A DNA stretch of 20,716 nt from JBEDUK01 sp963781595 (GCA_963781595.1 CAWAGG010000002.1:1-20716); one strand, 5' to 3'; positions 1 through 8,521 are shown, numbered from the stretch's first letter. The notes: generated by a model from the sequence alone, not told the origin. Made by a program: numbers and translations.

Positions 1-88
1 GCGCGTCCTGGAACTCGCCGATCTGCATCGCGCGAGTGTACGAAACGCCTTCCGGCGGGGCGCCGCCGGGTGGCTCCGGAAGGGGCAT
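1..88 (-). CDS. Possible 5' end of an unidentified divergent gene running off the left edge
   Basis: An open frame begins at ATG (88-86) and leaves the window after 29 codons, starting MPLPEPPGGAPPEGVSYTR. Third codon positions are mostly G or C, as in the real genes here, and the gene would diverge from the flippase gene with a 35-base gap. A G-run sits directly before the ATG, but its spacing is poor for a ribosome binding site. No domain can be recognised from so short a piece. It could also be non-coding upstream sequence. Confidence 0.3.
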   Translation of the reverse strand, partial: MPLPEPPGGAPPEGVSYTRAMQIGEFQDA

Positions 89-93
89 CCCCC

Positions 94-99
94 CATAAT
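94..99 (+). promoter_or_regulatory. Candidate -10 element (CATAAT) and RBS for the flippase gene
   Basis: CATAAT matches the sigma-70 -10 consensus at five of six positions. It is followed at 108-113 by AGGAGG, a strong Shine-Dalgarno sequence ten bases before GTG at 124. The RBS favours that GTG over the GTG at 105, whose frame gives an implausible Arg-rich N-terminus. I see no convincing -35 hexamer. Confidence 0.35.
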
Positions 100-123
100 C
101 GACGGTGAGGAGGCAGGGTCGGC

Positions 124-1085
124 GTGAACACCGGGGGAGGTTCGATCGAAGGGCCCACCGTTGCCACCGGCGGCGCCGGTGGGAGGACCACGCTGGGTCG
201 GCGGTGCGCCCCGCCGATCGCCGGGACGGCGACTTCCGTGGGGCGTTGGTGTTCGCAGCCGGGTTCGCTGGCGCGGCGCTCCTCACCTACCTGTTCAACG
301 CGATGCTCGGGCGACGGCTGTCCCCGACCGACTTCGCCACGTTCGCAGCACTCCTCGGGGTCCTGCTGGCGGTGAACGGCCCCAGCTCGGCCCTGTTCGG
401 CGGCGGCGCGATGGCCTCGGCCCGGAGTGGAGAGGTGCCGAGGACGCCGTGGCGGGGCGCGCTCATCACCTGTGCGATCGCCGGAGCAGCCGTGGGGCTC
501 GCGCCGCTGACGCCGCGCTTCCGGTCGGCCGGTTGGTTCCTGTCGGCCGCCTCGATGCTCATGCTCGTCGCCTGGGCACGAGGCCTGCTGATCGGGCTCG
601 GGAAACTCGGGACCTCCGGCGCGACGATGCTGTTCGAGGGCGTCGCGCGTATCGGGTTCGCAGCCCTGCTGCTCTCGGCGGGCCTCCACCTCACGGGGGC
701 ATCGGCGGGCCTCGCGATGGGAGTCGCTGCGGGCCTCCTTCTCACCAAGGCCCTGCTGCCGCGGCAGCGACTGGGCACGGCGCGCGCAGTGCCCACCGAG
801 GTCTGGATCTCGATCGTCGGGCTCGCGTTCGTCGGGCTCGTGCAGTTCGTGGACGTGGTGGCCGTCCGGGTGGCCGGGGGGCCGCGGCTGGGTGCCTACG
901 CGGCCGCCTCGTCGCTGGCCCGCGTGGCCCTGTTCGCGCAGCTTCCGGCGGCGGCGTACGCCGTGCGCAGAACCGCTGTCGTCGGGCCCGGCCGGGCCGT
1001 CCGTCGGGTGGCCGTGCTGGCGATCGTGCCCACGGCGGTGGCAGTGTTCGCGCTTGAGCTGTTCCGCGGCAGGAGCTCGACCTGA
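124..1085 (+). CDS. Multi-TM polysaccharide flippase-like protein (frame-broken; runs into the next gene)
   Basis: This is a strongly hydrophobic protein with repeated membrane helices, resembling Wzx/MATE-like polysaccharide exporters that move lipid-linked glycans across the cytoplasmic membrane. The GTG start at 124 has a good RBS and gives a natural N-terminus (MNTGGGSIEGPTVATGG). Around 205-240 the coding signal moves to the frame that starts ADRRDGDFRGALVF and runs to the stop at 1085. There the signal moves again, into the frame of the downstream glycosyltransferase, where helices continue to about 1330. Both moves equal one missing base, so 1085 is probably not the real stop. The call rests on hydrophobicity and on the neighbouring glycosyltransferase; another multi-TM transporter is possible. 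It may be one polypeptide with the following GT4 domain. Confidence 0.55.
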
Positions 1086-1126
1086 CGTACCACGGCCGGT
1101 ACCTCGACGCGACCGGGCTCGTCCGC

Positions 1127-2524
1127 GTGCTGACCCTGGCCATGGCTCTCGCGGGTGGAGCCACGGTGCTGATCAACATGATGCTCGGCGCGGCCCGGAC
1201 GGCGTGGGTGTGGTCGGCGTCGATCGCGTCGGTGGTGGGGTGTGTGGCGGTGTTCTCGGCCGCCGGCTCGGGGGCGCACGCGGCATGGGCGATGCTGCTC
1301 GTCCAGGGCGTGGTGTTCATGCTGGTGTCGGAGCACGCCCGCCGGTTGCTCGCCGCCGCGCGGGGCGCCGCCGGCAGCGTCCTGGTGCTGAACTGGCGCG
1401 ACACGCGCCATCCACAGGGCGGTGGCTCCGAGGTGTTCGTCGAGGAGGTGGCGCAGCGGCTCGCCGCCGGCGGCCGGAAGGTGACGGTCTTCTGCGGCGC
1501 CTATCCGGGCGCGCTTCGAGACGAGATGGTTGGGGGGGTGCGGTTCGTCCGGCGGGGCTCGTGGCGGACGGTGTACCTGTGGGCGGCTGCGTACCACGTC
1601 ATGGGGCGGTTCGGCCCGCACGACGTGGTCGTTGACGTGCAGAACGCCGTCCCGTTCTTCTCGCCGATGTACTGCGGGCGTCCGGTCGTCGTGCTGGTTC
1701 ACCACGTCCACCGGGAGCAGTGGGGGATGATCTTCTCGCCCCGTACCTCCCGCATCGGGTGGTGGGTCGAATCACGGTTGTCGCCGTGGCTGTACCGGCG
1801 CGCGCGGTACGTCACCGTGAGCGAGGCGTCTCGGGACGACCTGGCCGATCTGGGCATCGACCCCGGGCGGATCACGATCGTCCGCAACGGCGCGCCGGAG
1901 GCCGTGACCGGGCCCGCCGTCGAACGGACGCCCGATCCATCGGTCGTGTTCCTCGGCCGGCTCGTGCCGCACAAGCGGATCGAGTTCGTGGTACGCGCCG
2001 CCGCAGGACTCCGCAACGAGTTCCCGGGCCTCTCCGTGCACGTCGCCGGGCAGGGGGCATGGGAGCCGCGGCTCCTCGAGGAAGCCGAGCGGCTCGGCGT
2101 GACCGACGTGGTGACGTTCGAGGGGTTCGTGCCCGAGGACCTCAAGCGGCGCCTGCTCCGGGAGTCGTGGGTCCTGGCGATCCCGTCGGTGAAGGAGGGA
2201 TGGGGGCTCGCGGTCATGGAGGCGGCGTCGGCGGGAACTCCCGCGGTCGCTTCGCGGTCCGGTGGTCTGGCCGAGTCCGTGGTGGACGGCGTCACCGGCG
2301 TGCTCGCCGACGACTACGAGGGGTTCGTCGACGGCCTCCGGCGGGTGCTGTCCTCGCCGGATCTCCGGGATCGCCTCGGCGCCGCGGCCCGGGACCGGGC
2401 CACCCGGTTCAGGTGGGACGACACGGCAGGCGCATTCGACGCGGTGCTGGTGGATGCGACGAGACCGGTGACGGTCTCGGCCGGCGTCGAGGTGCGCACC
2501 CCGCCCGCGGTCGAGCCGGCCTGA
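1127..2524 (+). CDS. GT4-family glycosyltransferase with N-terminal membrane helices
   Basis: Residues about 1-80 are hydrophobic and look like the last helices of the upstream flippase-like protein. From about residue 84 the chain is a typical GT-B, GT4-type glycosyltransferase. It has the N-terminal NWRDTRHPQGGGSE nucleotide-sugar enzyme signature, the linker strand VFLGRLVPHKRIE near residue 273, and the C-terminal EX7E donor-site motif in PSVKEGWGLAVMEA near residue 356. It would transfer a sugar from an activated donor to an envelope glycan or glycolipid at the cytoplasmic face. The frame is open back to about 1070, so GTG 1127 is only the first start codon in frame. A standalone enzyme could begin near GTG 1325. 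It converges on a minus-strand group, as I recall Rv0225 doing with Rv0226c. The GT4 call is firm; donor and acceptor are unknown. Confidence 0.85.
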   Translation: MLTLAMALAGGATVLINMMLGAARTAWVWSASIASVVGCVAVFSAAGSGAHAAWAMLLVQGVVFMLVSEHARRLLAAARGAAGSVLVLNWRDTRHPQGGGSEVFVEEVAQRLAAGGRKVTVFCGAYPGALRDEMVGGVRFVRRGSWRTVYLWAAAYHVMGRFGPHDVVVDVQNAVPFFSPMYCGRPVVVLVHHVHREQWGMIFSPRTSRIGWWVESRLSPWLYRRARYVTVSEASRDDLADLGIDPGRITIVRNGAPEAVTGPAVERTPDPSVVFLGRLVPHKRIEFVVRAAAGLRNEFPGLSVHVAGQGAWEPRLLEEAERLGVTDVVTFEGFVPEDLKRRLLRESWVLAIPSVKEGWGLAVMEAASAGTPAVASRSGGLAESVVDGVTGVLADDYEGFVDGLRRVLSSPDLRDRLGAAARDRATRFRWDDTAGAFDAVLVDATRPVTVSAGVEVRTPPAVEPA

Positions 2525-2553
2525 CGAAGGCCGAAGACGATGGAGTCGCGGCC

Positions 2554-2576
2554 GCCGCCCGGGGACGTCCGGCGGT
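2554..2576. terminator. GC-rich hairpin between convergent genes
   Basis: CCGCC (2555-2559) pairs with GGCGG (2571-2575), with a G-T pair outside and the palindrome GGACGTCC inside the loop. It lies in the 54-base gap between the GT4 stop and the stop of the small convergent membrane gene. There is no T-run, so it is only a candidate bidirectional terminator. Confidence 0.3.
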
Positions 2577-2578
2577 CG

Positions 2579-2726
2579 CTAGGGGGCGGCGACGCTCGGG
2601 CTGCCGTACACGAACCCGGGACCCTCGACGCTGGACGCGGGATTCTGGCTGACGACCACGAAGAAGGCGCGAGAACGCGATGAGCAGCGCCGCGATCCCC
2701 GCGATCACCAGTCCGCGCCATTTCAT
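2579..2726 (-). CDS. Small single-span membrane protein (about 49 aa, one frame break)
   Basis: ATG at 2726 overlaps the stop of the upstream membrane gene as ATGA, a sign of translational coupling. The chain starts MKWRGLVIAGIAALLIAF, a basic residue followed by one membrane helix. In the first frame it then becomes Arg-rich shadow sequence. After a shift of one near 2670 it reads RAFFVVVSQNPASSVEGP and ends at a TAG at 2581-2579, before the convergent GT4 stop. The shifted version has normal composition and a sensible end, so I prefer it. No family is recognised. As the last cistron of the DUF3068/multi-TM group it may be an accessory subunit, but that is inference. Confidence 0.5.
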
Positions 2727-4633
2727 GTTCGGCCGCCCCCTGGGTCCCGATTCCGTGCGAGCATATCAGGGGGTTCCCTGGCGACGCCACCGTCGCCGTC
2801 CGACCCCCGACGGTCCGGCCGGCGCGGGCGAACGGCCGCCACGACCAGGACGCCGATCGCGGCCGCAACCACGCCCACCGCGAGCAGGTCGCCGCCGCGG
2901 GCCCGGCCGGCGTCGCGGCGAACCGTGGGATCCGCACGGCGCCCGGCACCCGGTACAGGCGGAGGTCGGGGAACGCCCGGACCGGCGTGAGCCCGGACAT
3001 GCCCCTCGCGGCGGGCCCGGAGCCGGGGCCCGCGAAGACCACGACGTAGCGGATCCCCAGATCGGCAAGGCGTGGGGCGAGCGGCCGGCCGTCCGTCGCC
3101 GGGCGGTCGAGGAGGCGCGACCAGGAGTCCTCGCCGGGGAGCCGATACCCCGACACCTCGAGGGCCGTGGCGGCGACCACCCGCCGCCCGAAATACAGCG
3201 GGGCGGTTGGTGGACGAGCTGAGCGTGGTTCCAGGGGAACGGCCAGTACGCGTGCCACGGGAGCACGAGGATCGCGCCCGGCGCGTGGTCGGCCGACGTG
3301 ACCGCCTCCACGACGTCCCAGGACCGTGGGTACTCGGCGTTGTGCAGGCGCCCCCAGGCGCCGAACGCCAGCGTCGGCGCCAAGGCGAGCGGCACCACGG
3401 CCAGCACCGCCCCCGCCAGCGCGGCCCGACGGCCGGGAGGCGTTCGGCGATCCGGTCGACGCCGCAGCCGAACGCCACCGCGGCGAGCGCCAGCCACGGG
3501 ATCACGAACTTCTGGGAGTCGCGCAGGAACCCGGCGCCCCGGACGTGCACGGCCATCGAGCGCATCAGGGTGTTGGTCCATGGGAGCGACGGCGCCGCCG
3601 CCAGGACCAGGCCGACGACTGCCGCGGTCGCGAGGCCCCGGCGCCAGCCGGCGGGCGTCCGATCGCGGAGCGTCCGCCAGCCGAAGACCGCGACGCCCAC
3701 GATCAGGGCGAACGCCGGCAGCCACGCAGCCGTCCCCGGCCGGGCGGCGCGAGGTCGGGTCGCCACAGCCCCCCGAACGACAGCAGGCTGCCCAGGGTTC
3801 CGAGTGGCGAGTCCGACCGGGCCCGGAACAGATCGACGGCCAGCCTGGGCCGGTCGGGGACGGCGGGGTGAAGGATTGCCGGAAGCGCCCACACGAGGTT
3901 CACCACGACGAACGAGGTGAGCAACCCGGCCTTGCGCCATCGGCCCGACGTCGCGCCTTCGTCGCCTGCGGCCGCGCCGTCGGGCCACAGAGCGCACGCA
4001 GGACCGTGGCTCCCCCGATCACGCCCGCGTACGGCGACGCGGCGGTCATCGCCGCGAACCACAGGACCATGCGCCACGCCGACCCGGCCTGCCCGCGCCG
4101 CCACCGGATTGCGCTCCGGAGCGCCCACGGCACGATCGCGGCGCCCAGGAGCAGGGCCCACTGCCCGGGCAGCAGCCGTTCGTAGGTGAAGGGGTTCCAG
4201 ACGAACAGGACCCCGGCAGCCACGCGCGGCAGACGCCGTTCGGCCGGGACCAGTCGCCGGCGCCCATCGCGCCGGCCGCGACGATCGCAAGGAGGGCGGC
4301 CTTCTGGACGACCCGGCCGCCGACCCCTCGCGACAGGGCGGCGACAGCGCCTCGGTGGGCACGGTTCGCGGATAGCCGCCGGAGAGGCCGAGCAGGCTGC
4401 GCTCGGTGTGGTGCGGGCACGAAGACCATGTCGTAGACCAACGTGAACCCGGGCGCGAGCAGCGGCCCTATCACCACCAGCGCAAGCACGATCGCGCTCA
4501 GGCCCAACGCGTGCCGGGCAGCGAACCGCCGCGGCGAGCGACCGCCCGGGAGGTCCGGTGGCGGACGGGATTCGGTCGGCCCCTGGGGTTGTTCCGTGAC
4601 GCGCCTACGCCTCGGCGGATTCGGTCGAGTCAC
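2723..4633 (-). CDS. Large multi-TM envelope protein, Rv0226c-like (many frame breaks)
   Basis: Joined across frames, this locus encodes one integral membrane protein of about 635 residues. The N-terminus has a helix and then LAPGFTLVYDMVFVPAP, followed by RSLLGLSGGYPRTVPTEAL, then VLFVWNPFTYERLLPGQW, further helices, SQKFVIPWLALAAVAFG, an extracytoplasmic part with ILVLPWHAYWPFPW and LGIRYVVVF, and a final helix before the stop at 2723. The short loop and helix pattern resembles GT-C-fold proteins, and I recall a similar layout in M. tuberculosis Rv0226c. About eight frame changes occur, seven of them equal to one missing base, with no stop inside any joined segment. The GTG start at 4633 overlaps the DUF3068 stop by 29 bases. 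Its reaction is unknown; a role in handling lipid-linked envelope glycans is inferred from neighbours. Confidence 0.7.
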
Positions 4634-5669
4634 CCAGTTTCTTCACCGCAGGCGCGGACCCGTCGGTGTCGGACTCGTCGGAGGACGATTCCCGTCCGTC
4701 CTTCAACCCCGACTTGGCTGTGGCCCCCGCACCCGCCTCGGCCGGCTCGGCCGGCTCGTCCTCCGATCCCGCGCCGGGCACGGGCTGTCCCTTGGGCTTG
4801 CGCAGGAGGAGCACCCCGGCGACCGCCAGGATGATCCCGAGGATGGGAGCACGATGGGCAGGATGGTCCCCACCAGGGCGAGCTGCTGCTTGTTCTTCTT
4901 GGCGTCGCTGATCAGCTTGTCGACCGTGGGGGGGTTGTAGGTCACGTCGACGTCGGCGAGGGCGAGCACCTTCTTGCCGTTCAGCTCGGCCCACTGCACG
5001 ACGTGCTTGCGTCCCTTGACGATCGCGCCCGTCATCGGCTCGATCCAGGCGTCGATCGACGCGTTGTACATGCGGTCGGTCTGCACGTTCCCCGAGCCCT
5101 GCCCGATGACGCTTCCCGGCAAGTTCAGGAATCCCAGCTGGACGTCGCCGGTCTCCTGGTGGAACCGGTACACCGTCGCCCCGTCGATGGTCTCGGCGCC
5201 GGCGTACTTGGCAGGGTAGGAGTCGTCCGAACCGGCGTCCCACAGCTGGTAGGTGATCTTCTCCGTGCCGAACGGGAACTTCAGCAACAGTCCCGAATGC
5301 TTGGGCGTCTCCCCGCAGCAGTTCTCCGCCTCCCGCTCTTGCGGTTCATGGCGAAGACTTCCTTGTCGAAGTCGATGTCGGCGTTCGTGGTCAGGTCGAA
5401 CAGGTGGTGCTGGTAGTCGATCACTGCGACCGAGTCGGTCGACTGCTGGGGCTGACCCTTGTAGCGCTCGATCGCCTCGACGGGCGCCGGGCCGACCAAC
5501 GCGAGCTTCTGGGCGCTGAAGTATTTGGCGTTGCCGTCGGAGACGACCGTCTGGTCGACGTCGTCCGAGGCTGCTCGACCCGGGGGACCGTGTAGAAGAG
5601 GAGGAAGGGCGACAGGAACACGAACGTCAGTCCGACGACGAACAGAACGTAGCCGAGCACCCGTCTCAT
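4605..5669 (-). CDS. DUF3068 / PorA-family membrane protein (three frame breaks)
   Basis: ATG at 5669 follows a G6 ribosome-binding run. The protein opens with a signal-anchor helix (MRRVLGYVLFVVGLTFVFL), then an extracytoplasmic domain containing YFSAQKLALVGPAPVEAIE, LLLKFPFGTEKITYQLWD and VQTDRMYNASIDAWIEP. It ends in a second helix (ILGIILAVAGVLLLRK) and an acidic, Ser-rich cytoplasmic tail. This helix-domain-helix plan and the KFPFGTEK-type motif are typical of DUF3068, now labelled PorA family. From memory, a DUF3068 protein in Corynebacterineae (Rv0227c orthologue) is needed for lipomannan/lipoarabinomannan maturation. Frame changes near 5570, 5329 and 4848 each equal one missing base. 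It is the first gene of the minus-strand group with the Rv0226c-like protein. Family assignment is confident; biochemical role is not established here. Confidence 0.82.
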
Positions 5670-5693
5670 ACGACCCCCCGTATCGCGGCGGTC

Positions 5694-5699
5694 AGGATA
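5694..5699 (-). promoter_or_regulatory. Candidate -10 element (TATCCT) for the DUF3068 gene
   Basis: TATCCT on the minus strand fits the TANNNT pattern and lies 24 bases before the ATG, leaving room for the G-rich RBS. No clear -35 hexamer is visible at 17-18 bases. It sits in the 123-base divergent gap between the DUF3068 and sulfotransferase genes. Confidence 0.3.
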
Positions 5700-5792
5700 T
5701 CCCAGCGAAGCAGACGGTGGAGAACCGCTCGCCCGCCCGACGGGGGCCGATCCGCGGTTGCCCCGGCACTCCCTGTTGCGGAATATGCGCCG

Positions 5793-6713
5793 ATGGATGC
5801 GCCGGCTGGGGTCGTGTTCGTGGGCGGCTATGCCCGCACCGGGAGCACCCTGCTCGACCGTCTGCTCGGCCAGATCGATGGGTTCGCCTCGTTCGGCGAG
5901 CTCCGCCACGTGTGGGAACGGAACTTTCGCGGCAACCAGCTATGCGGGTGCGGGCGGCCGTTCCGGTCGTGCCCGTTCTGGAACGACGTGGTCGAGGTGG
6001 CGTTCGGCGGGTGGGGCGGCGTGGACCCGTTGCCGTGGGGCGGGACGAGCGGCGGGTCGACAGCGTGTGGAACATCCCCCGCATGCTCCCGGGGGGTGGA
6101 CGGCGGGGTTCCGCGAGGCGTTCCATGCCTACCTGGGCGCGGTCGGGGCGCTGTCCCGGGGGATGGCGGAGGTGTCGGGGGCCCGGGTCCTCGTGGACTC
6201 GACGAAGGACCCTCAGCACCTGTACGTGCTCCGTTCGGCCGGGCTCGACGTGCGCGTAGCGGGCCTGGTCCGGGACAGCCGGGCGGTGGCGTTCTCGTGG
6301 CGGAGGGTCAGGCGGCGGCCGGAGATCACCTGGCGGCATCAGGACATGCCGCGGTTCTCCGTGGTCCGGAGCGCGATGGCCTCAGGACGTCGCCGACCTC
6401 GCCGCCGAGGCCAGCCGGCTGGTGGGGCCGTGCGCGTTCCTCGGTACGAGGACCTGATGCGCGACCCCCGCGGCAGTTGGCGCGCCTGGCCGGGGAGCTC
6501 GGTCTGGGCGACGTCGACCTGTCGTTCCTGGACGGCCACTCGGCAACGCTCCACCCGGCGCACACCGTCGCTGGCAACCCAGTGCGGTTCGCCCGGGGGG
6601 ACCATCGAGCTCAGGGCGGACGCCGGTGGACGACCGCCATGCCGGGCGGCCAGCGCACCGTGGTGACGGCCCTCACCTCCCCGCTCCTCGCCGGCTGCGG
6701 ATGCGGCCGGTGA
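5793..6713 (+). CDS. Sulfotransferase family protein (several frame breaks)
   Basis: The enzyme would move sulfate from PAPS to a hydroxyl of a glycan or lipid. The N-terminus carries the 5'-phosphosulfate loop FVGGYARTGSTLLDRLL, then the CGCGRPFRSCPFW motif common in Sulfotransfer_3-type actinobacterial proteins. A middle segment reads ARVLVDSTKDPQHLYVLR and VAGLVRDSRAVAFSW, the latter being the 3'-phosphate binding strand. RYEDLMRDP and WTTAMPGGQRTVV follow near the C-terminus. Start and stop are in the same frame, but the signal leaves it between about 6045 and 6475 and briefly near 6600-6625, so a plain translation of the interval is wrong in the middle. The stop overlaps the start of the next methyltransferase. 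Family call is firm; the acceptor is unknown. Confidence 0.78.
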   Translation: MDAPAGVVFVGGYARTGSTLLDRLLGQIDGFASFGELRHVWERNFRGNQLCGCGRPFRSCPFWNDVVEVAFGGWGGVDPLPWGGTSGGSTACGTSPACSRGVDGGVPRGVPCLPGRGRGAVPGDGGGVGGPGPRGLDEGPSAPVRAPFGRARRARSGPGPGQPGGGVLVAEGQAAAGDHLAASGHAAVLRGPERDGLRTSPTSPPRPAGWWGRARSSVRGPDARPPRQLARLAGELGLGDVDLSFLDGHSATLHPAHTVAGNPVRFARGDHRAQGGRRWTTAMPGGQRTVVTALTSPLLAGCGCGR

Positions 6714-7460
6714 CCGGACGCGCTCGCCCGTCGGAGGGGCCGGGGCTGGCGGAGGCCGGCCGGATCCTGCGGATGGCCCGAACGCACCGCCGGGACCCCA
6801 TGCCGTACTCGCGGGCCGTGGCCGAACTGGTGCCGCGGTACCTCCGGGGGCGCGGGGTCCGGATCGCCGGGCGGTGGCTGGACGTGGGGAGCGGCCGGGG
6901 GCCATGCCGGTGGTGTTGGCCAACGCCGGGGCTGCCGCCGTCGGGCTCGACGTCGCCGACCGCCGTTTGGATGGCGCCCGATCGTGCGCGTTCGTCGTGG
7001 GCAGCGGCGACCGGCTGCCGTTCGCGGGTGGGTCGTTCGACGGCGTGATCTCCTCGAACGTGCTGGAGCACGCCCCGGACGCCTGGGGCCTGATCCGCGA
7101 GGCCATGCGGGTCACCCGCCCGGGCGGGGTGGTATTCCTGTCCTGGACGAACTGGTACTCGCCGATCGGCGGCCACGAGTGGAGCCCGCTGCACTACCTG
7201 GGGCCCGGGCTCGCCCGAGGTATACCGGTTCCTCCTCGGCCGACCGCCCCCGTGGAACCTCCCCGGAGGGACGCTGTTCCCGGTGCACGTCGGCCCCGTG
7301 CTGCGCGGCATCCGCGAGCTGGACGTGGACGTGCTCGACGTGGCGCCGCGGTACTGGCCGCGGTGGCGGTTCCTCGCCCGGATTCCGGTGCTGCGGGAGT
7401 TCGCGCTGTGGAATTGCGTGGTGTGCTCCGCGTCCCGGGATCGGGGGATCGTCGTCGTGA
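6701..7460 (+). CDS. SAM-dependent methyltransferase, Rv0224c-like (frame-broken)
   Basis: This is a class I methyltransferase. Motif I is GRWLDVGSGRG, followed by LANAGAAAVGLDV, the DRLPFAGGSFDGVISSNV strand with EHAPDAWG, and MRVTRPGGVVFLSW. The segment SPIGGHEWSPLHYLG and the C-terminal PVLREFALWN look like M. tuberculosis Rv0224c as I recall it. The coding frame changes at the G5 run 6897-6901 and again near 7215. The start is ATG 6701, or GTG 6710, both overlapping the sulfotransferase stop. The end is uncertain. I favour TGA at 7458-7460, reached by one more shift at the G5 run 7443-7447, because that TGA forms a GTGA overlap with a well-placed start for the next gene. Without that shift the methyltransferase would be fused to the acyltransferase. 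The substrate is unknown, probably an envelope glycan or lipid. Confidence 0.72.
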
Positions 7461-8521
7461 CCGGGGGATCCGAACCGCTGCGGTCGAGCCCGACCGTGGC
7501 CGGGCGCCCGGGCATCTCGTGGAGCATCGTGGTGCGGGCGCACCCCCACAGCCCGGTCGCGCCGGAGACGGCGGCCGCCCGTCTCGCCGCCGGGTGGCCC
7601 GCGGACGGTTCGGTGGGCCCGCCGCCCCCGGTCGGGGCCGCCGAAGGCTCCGAGGCGGAGCTGTCCGGCGTTGCGAACGCCCCGTACACGGAGGGCGCCC
7701 CGCTCGTCCGGGTCATGGTTGGGCCGAGATCGGTGGTCGTCGCGGGACACCACGCGGCGCTCGACGGGCTGGGGCTGATCGCGGTGCTCGGGCTGGTCGT
7801 CGAGGAGGACCTCGGGACGACCTCACGAGGCATCCGGGGGATACGGGCCGCCGGCGTGGTTCGGCGCCTCGTCTACCCGGTCGCGCGCTTGGGCGAGGCG
7901 CTGATCCGTCCCCCCGTCGCGATCTCCTCCCACGCCGGCGCCGGCATGCCGGGGGACCGTCGGCCGCGACGACGATCGGGCCGAGGGTCGGGACCGCCGG
8001 CCTGGTGGCCGCAGCCGCCCGGGCAGTTCGACGATGGAACGCCGACCGCGGAGGCAAGGCCTCCCGGGTGGTCGTCGCGATCGGCGCATCAGTGCGATCG
8101 GGGCGCCTCCCACGGTGGGGAGGGCGGCGGCGTGGTTTCGTGTCGAGGTGCCGGGGGGGACCACCGAAGCGGATGTGCGCCGGTTGCTCCAGCATCGCGG
8201 CCCGGAGCCTGCGCCTGGTGCCTCGGTCCTCCGAGCCGCGCGCGCGTCCGGTGTGACGACGAGATTGGAACGCCGTACGGGGTCGACCGTGCTCGTGTCG
8301 AACCTGGGAGCCTCGTGCCCGAGGACGCCGTTGGCGCAGCGGAGTTCTACCCGTCGGCTCACGGACGATCGGGGGTCGCCATCGGCGCGATCCGGGCAGG
8401 CGGCCGGACGACGCTCACGATTCGGGCCCGGCGCCTGGACTTCACGGACGAGGAGGCTGCTCGGTTCCTGGAGTTGGTGGCGGACTTGGTGGTGGCCTCC
8501 TCGGCCGGCCCCGGCCGGTAG
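7457..8521 (+). CDS. Condensation-fold acyltransferase with HHxxxDG motif (three frame breaks)
   Basis: The key feature is HHAALDG at 7748-7768, the HHxxxDG active site of the BAHD/condensation/PapA/WS-DGAT superfamily, where the second His acts as base in moving an acyl group to an alcohol or amine. Later parts also fit the fold: RISAIGAPPTVGRAAAWFRV and GSTVLVSNLGA, the latter like the SN motif in the second half of these enzymes. A final segment VAIGAIRAGGRTTLTIRAR leads to the TAG at 8521. GTG 7457 has a GGGGGA RBS eight bases upstream and a GTGA overlap with the methyltransferase stop. Frame changes near 7955, 8090 and 8310 each equal one missing base and sum to zero. At about 355 aa it is shorter than typical condensation proteins. 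A role in acylating a glycolipid is inferred from neighbours. Confidence 0.68.
   Translation: MTGGSEPLRSSPTVAGRPGISWSIVVRAHPHSPVAPETAAARLAAGWPADGSVGPPPPVGAAEGSEAELSGVANAPYTEGAPLVRVMVGPRSVVVAGHHAALDGLGLIAVLGLVVEEDLGTTSRGIRGIRAAGVVRRLVYPVARLGEALIRPPVAISSHAGAGMPGDRRPRRRSGRGSGPPAWWPQPPGQFDDGTPTAEARPPGWSSRSAHQCDRGASHGGEGGGVVSCRGAGGDHRSGCAPVAPASRPGACAWCLGPPSRARVRCDDEIGTPYGVDRARVEPGSLVPEDAVGAAEFYPSAHGRSGVAIGAIRAGGRTTLTIRARRLDFTDEEAARFLELVADLVVASSAGPGR

Noticed and set aside
105..123. GTG at 105 as start of the flippase gene
   Set aside because: It gives an Arg-rich N-terminus, and AGGAGG lies inside it, well placed for GTG 124 instead. The apparent continuity is due to a frame break after 200.
2723..4633. 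Treating the large multi-TM locus as a decayed pseudogene or as several small genes
   Set aside because: Each segment keeps normal coding composition, joins smoothly to the next, and the breaks are nearly all equivalent to one lost base. Consensus error explains this better.
5758..5787. TTGCCC, 18 bases, AATATG before the sulfotransferase as a third copy of the shared promoter element
   Set aside because: The -10 half does not match CAGACT and the flanks differ; one short half-match in GC-rich DNA is likely chance.
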